This document shows, piece after piece, positions 60,066 to 64,000 of a stretch of 64,000 bases of DNA. Numbering within the stretch: the first letter of the stretch is position 1; every line of letters begins with the position of its first letter. The stretch is from Trichoplusia ni (taxonomy: Eukaryota; Arthropoda; Insecta; Lepidoptera; Noctuidae). The translations under genes were made by a program, and so were the position numbers. Under the pieces are notes generated by a model, which saw only the letters and a program-made list of their open reading frames with translations, was not told the origin of the DNA and searched no databases. The stretch covers positions 8,680,001 to 8,744,000 of the forward strand of contig NC_039478.1 in the NCBI RefSeq assembly GCF_003590095.1, in the 5' to 3' direction.

Positions 60066-60571
60066 CTAGTTTTTCGCCCGCGGCTTCGCCCGCGTCGAGG
60101 TCAGTTATATCCCGTTTCCAAGAGAACTGTTTAAAAGCCCATGATAAAAACTATCCTATGTTCTTTCTCAAGCTCAACTCTATCTCTGTACAAAATTTCA
60201 TTAAAATCAGTTCAGTGTTTTAGACGTGAAAGCGTAACAGACAGAGTTACTTTCACATTTATAATATTAATCTAATATATAAAATTCCCGTGTCACGATG
60301 TTAGTTACCGTAGTCCTTCGAAACGGTTCGACCGATTATTATGAAATTTTGTATACATATTGGGTAGGTCTGAGAATAGAACAACATCTATTTTTCATAC
60401 CCCTAAGTGTTGAGAGTTGCTCACACAAAAAAAAATGTATTTGATTTTTTGGACGATTTTTTTTGTTTTTATTTTTTTTATAATGTGGCATTAAAAATAC
60501 ATACAACTAGAAATAAAATAATAGGCAAAACAACGTTTGCTGGGTCAGCTAGTAACTATATAATAGTAGGA
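60066..60571 (-). mobile_element. Non-autonomous Helitron split by another Helitron
   Basis: The minus-strand element has its 3' CTAG at 60066-60069 and an exact hairpin (CGCGG-GCGAAG-CCGCG) just upstream of it. Its body runs to 60270, then resumes after the inserted element at 60553-60571 and ends with the 5' TCCTACT (seen as agtagga). The two parts add to about 224 bp, close to the intact copy at 58576-58774. Confidence 0.7.
60271..60552 (+). mobile_element. Non-autonomous Helitron (third subfamily), nested
   Basis: 282 bp, begins TCTAATATATAAAATTCCCG and ends GCTGGGTCAGCTAG, between A (60270) and T (60553). The body has 'cttcgaaacggttcgaccga' and 'atgaaattttgtatacatat'. GCTGgGTCAGC forms a compact stem just before the CTAG. 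The small ORF over it is not a gene. Confidence 0.8.
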
Positions 60572-61839
60572 TATCATTTGGGAGAAGAAGCACGTAAATA
60601 TTACTAGAAATTGCAAGAAAAAATGCCCAACTTTGCTGTACCCGACAAATTGTCTGTGCTAGCTGTTATAATTGACAACAGTATGGGTCCATAACCTGTC
60701 ATCTGTTAACATGTATACAATTTAAGCATTGAGTATTGAAAACATCGTTACTGTTTACTGTTTTCCTGGTCTTCAAATTGTATCTGAAATCGCCAGCTGC
60801 TCAAAGATTATAGTTGTGTCGTCAAAGGGGGTTTTCGTGCTTATCATTCAAACTTATCTAATCAAGTCTAAACACACTATAAAAAACTACACGTGACAAA
60901 TACAGTTTGACGTTCAAAAACAATAGTCAAGTGCAAAGTGGACCTGATAAGGGAGACATGAGAGAGATGAGACAAACGGGCTCAAAAAAACAATAAAAGT
61001 TTTCGAAAGAAAATGTTCCATTTCAACCAAATCACGGTTCATTTCTTATCTGGTGACAGACGGACAAGCAAACAGCGTAGTCTCTTTCGTCATACCGTTT
61101 GTAACGAGAACTCTTAGAAATATTATTATCAAAACGTTATCATCATCAAAAAAAACTGGCCTTGCTTAAATATCTACTGTTATATTGCCATAAAGCTTAC
61201 ATGTTTAGAATTTCCATATATCTATCGATAGCCTAAATAAATAGGGAAGTATAATAGCCATATTACCTTGTATTTTGACGTCAAGCAAACAAGAGCTTAC
61301 AATATATTATACGAACCATCAGTGATAAAATGAAATGCTCATCAGGTGTAAAAAGTACCAGTGTGATTGCTATAGCGATAACCAATCTTACTGCTGTTGA
61401 AATAAAGATGATTTTAATCTACCACTGATAAGTTGTAACTGAATATGTGGGGCTTCCATATCGGCTGAAAAGTACGGGAAAAGCTGAGGAATAACTTTGT
61501 CAAGAACTGGACGGAATAAAATAGTATTTTCTCTCAATGACGCTTGATTAGGGCTTTCGACTAAAAAAAGAAAGAGAAGGAGAAAAAAAAAATTAAATCA
61601 GAAAAAAATTATAACGTTCAAGGCATCAAATGGAAGTGGGGGTTCATAACGTCACGTCTCGTCGGTATAAAGTGTACTGATAAGTGACGTCACTGGAGTC
61701 CAATATTTTTGGTCATGTATCTGGCAGGCTAATTAATTTGTTTTGTCAAGTACCAAGTTCTTAGAAGTAAAGAGAACAAGCTAGCAAATACGAATTTGGT
61801 TTCTTTCCCTTCTTTTACCAAAAACATTTCACATTCCAG
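60572..61839. other. AT-rich DNA upstream of gene 3 coding exons
   Basis: One dispersed repeat fragment at about 61030-61080 (tcacggttcatttcttatct + ggtgacagacgg). No other element recognised. Confidence 0.4.
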
Positions 61840-61847
61840 AGGAAAAA

Positions 61848-63862
61848 ATGGCGTCGGCTTCAGTGATGCTGGTCCAGCCTGAGGGTGAAATGTGGGAGAG
61901 GATTCGAGTGGAGCTGAATGAGAACGTGAACACCCGTGACCAAGATCTAGCAGCCATCAAGGAGTGGCTGAAGAAACAGCCGCATTTACCTGATGAATGG
62001 GGTAAGGCATTATTTGAATTTTTCCCGGAAGATTTATGCTTCTTGGTACTCCAAGGAGTTTAAATATTCCATTCATTAATATTTATCTGTAAATGTAACG
62101 GGACTAAGCAATTTAATATTCCGCTTAATTTTAAATTGAATAGCATCAGGTTTAAAGGATAAATACTAATTAGATGCATTATGGTAATAATCTAAGATAG
62201 GGAAAATTACAATGAATTCCAGTGTATAGAATTCTAGCCTTTTATATAGTTTTGGCAAGAATATCAAATCAATAAAATATTTAATGTAATTAGTAATTAA
62301 CGTGGACTTTTATTAAAATCTATTTTATCATTCCAGAGGATCGATGCCTACTCACCTTTCTGCGAGGATGCAACTTCTCCCTGGAGAAATGTAAGAGGAA
62401 GTTAGACATGTACTTCACAATGAGAGCTGCTTGCCCAGAGTTCTTCAGAAACCGAGACATCACCAGACCAGAGCTGATGGACCTTATGTCAAGAGCGTAA
62501 GCTTCAATTTTGATTGAGAACCTGATTCTTTCACTTTGGGGTGATGCTGCAGGCTCAATATGAATGACGACTTTCTGTTGAAGGCAATTTGCTACCTTAT
62601 GATATTTCTACAAGTAGGATCAGTGGCAGAAATAAATCATTTACTTTTTGATCACTTAAAAGACATGGAAGAAGCTTAATTTAAAAATGTCGTACTAATC
62701 TTCTCTATATGGTCTATAAGGAAAAAGGACATTTTAGGAATCTTATACCCACCTCCAGGAATGGGTTGAGACTAATACAATAATAGTTATTAATTACGTG
62801 TTTCAGACAAGGACCCACGATGCCCGGTTTGACACCTTCTGGCAGGAGAGTAACCATTTGCAGAGGTAAGACTACAACTTAAATGTAACAATATAATCAT
62901 ACTGGATCATGATAACCGATCAAGGGCGAGTGTACTGAAAAACTGGGTGCGAATGGGTGACAAATACATTACAGGGCGAGTGGGCAAATTGATTGTCACA
63001 AAACCCTGCCTAGCTATCGCGGTTCACGAGATATATCTGATGCCAGCCGGACGGAGCGATAGTAGAGCCACATTAATAGGGTAGGATTGGATAGGAAATC
63101 CTTAAAATGGATTTCAATGAGAGGATGCAATAAAAATATTGCTGAATTTTCTAAGAAATAATCAGTATTAAGATCAAGACTATGAACAAAACAATAGCGT
63201 GAGAACAGTTTCCTTAAAGCCGGTGACTCATTTCCGATAGTTCCCTTCAACACTTGCTATTGCGTGATGACCTAACTTACCGATAAAATCAACAGATTTT
63301 AGTCACGTGTACCGTAGATATTAATGGCGTCTTGAACTAATTTTGAAGCTATGATATGTATAGATAGGAGAAGTATTCTAATTTTTTTAACCATAACCAT
63401 TTTTTGTCATTATAACCACCTTAACGCATATTCTTGCTGGTATTAAAAGTACAGAAGTAGGGAGAAAAACTAGCGATTTCAGCTCCATCTAGCGGTCCAA
63501 TAATGAAACTAAAATCTTTAGAACTGTAATACCATTGCATAGTGTTACCGATGGTCACTTCACAACTTCAACACCGAATTAACTGAGCTTAAACTACTTC
63601 TTCTCGAGCAAAGCCGCCAACTAAAAGAATTATTTTCATTAATATTTACCTCACCTATCTACCAGGACTTGACAAGAATTTAGACACCAACCAGCTGAAC
63701 GATGCTTTCAAAATAGCCCTGATGATCGGCGACGTCAGACTTATGGAGGAGATTGAGGGGGTCGCGGGTGACGTGTACATTCTAGACGCTTCCATCGTGG
63801 CGCCCAGCCATCTCGGCAAAATCTCACCCTCGGCGCTCAAGAAGTTCTTCATATGTGTTCAG
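61848..63862 (+). CDS. CRAL-TRIO domain lipid carrier, gene 3 (paralogue of gene 2), 3' end outside window
   Basis: Coding exons seen: 61848-62001, 62337-62496, 62807-62865, 63666-63862, then the donor ag|gtacat; 190 codons so far. Exons 2-4 have exactly the lengths (160, 59, 197 nt) and phases of gene 2. The protein tracks gene 2 closely: EGEMWERIRVELNENVNT, IKEWLKKQPHLPDEW, LLTFLRGCNFSLEKCKRKLD, GLTPSGRRVTICRG, GDVYILDASI, ALKKFFICVQ. The second half of the CRAL-TRIO fold (YP-x-VHVIN through EYGG) must lie in exons beyond 64000. The ATG is 9 bp after an acceptor (attccag|aggaaaaaATG), so a leader exon is expected. It is a predicted cytosolic hydrophobic-ligand carrier; the ligand is unknown. 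Confidence 0.92.
62990..63062 (+). repeat. Dispersed repeat fragment in gene 3 intron 3
   Basis: 'ctatcgcggttcacgagata' + 'tatctgatgccagccggacg', a diverged member of the 14320-14405 repeat. Confidence 0.5.
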
Positions 63863-64000
63863 GTACATATTTAAGTGAATACCTTAGTTGTCATCATCAC
63901 AAAAACTACTATAATAATTTATTTTCATAAGACTATATTGTCGAGTTTCTTGCTGGTTCTTCGCTATAGGATCGCTCAAATAGGGTCAATACTGCAACGT

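Overview
This window looks like nuclear DNA from a moth or butterfly (Lepidoptera). It is AT-rich and has spliced genes with GT/AG introns. It is full of repeat types familiar from lepidopteran genomes: tRNA-headed SINEs, short non-autonomous Helitrons whose 3' ends read like 'gcccgcgacttcgtc' before CTAG, and RTE-type and RNase H-bearing LINEs. The assignment rests on sequence recognition only; no search was run.

Layout. Positions 1-3670 hold the 3' part of a LINE with one long open frame (endonuclease, reverse transcriptase, RNase H, Cys/His tail). Positions 3.7-23.9 kb are mainly AT-rich non-coding DNA with SINEs, Helitrons, a MITE-like inverted repeat and a strong 13-bp hairpin. Then come three CRAL-TRIO (alpha-tocopherol-transfer-protein-like) genes, all on the + strand: gene 1 (23965-27519, 5 coding exons, 330 aa), gene 2 (43502-50276, 7 coding exons, 306 aa) and gene 3 (61848 to beyond the right edge, 4 exons visible). 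The spaces between them (about 16 kb and 11.6 kb) hold a 5'-truncated RTE LINE (36527-37273, minus), about ten copies or fragments of one tRNA-related SINE family, Helitrons including a nested pair, and LINE 3' ends.

How the genes relate. Genes 2 and 3 are close paralogues: their second, third and fourth coding exons have identical lengths (160, 59 and 197 nt) and identical intron phases. Gene 1 is more divergent. It shares only some intron positions, is shortened in the middle of the CRAL-TRIO fold, and has an unusual Arg/His-rich C-terminal tail. All three begin their coding sequence a few to about 20 bases after a splice acceptor, which implies non-coding leader exons upstream. GC-rich, donor-bearing patches near 37.6 kb and 53.9 kb are candidate leaders for genes 2 and 3. 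The array is best read as local tandem duplication of cytosolic lipid-carrier genes. I found no CRISPR array, no bacterial-type operon and no intact tRNA or rRNA gene.
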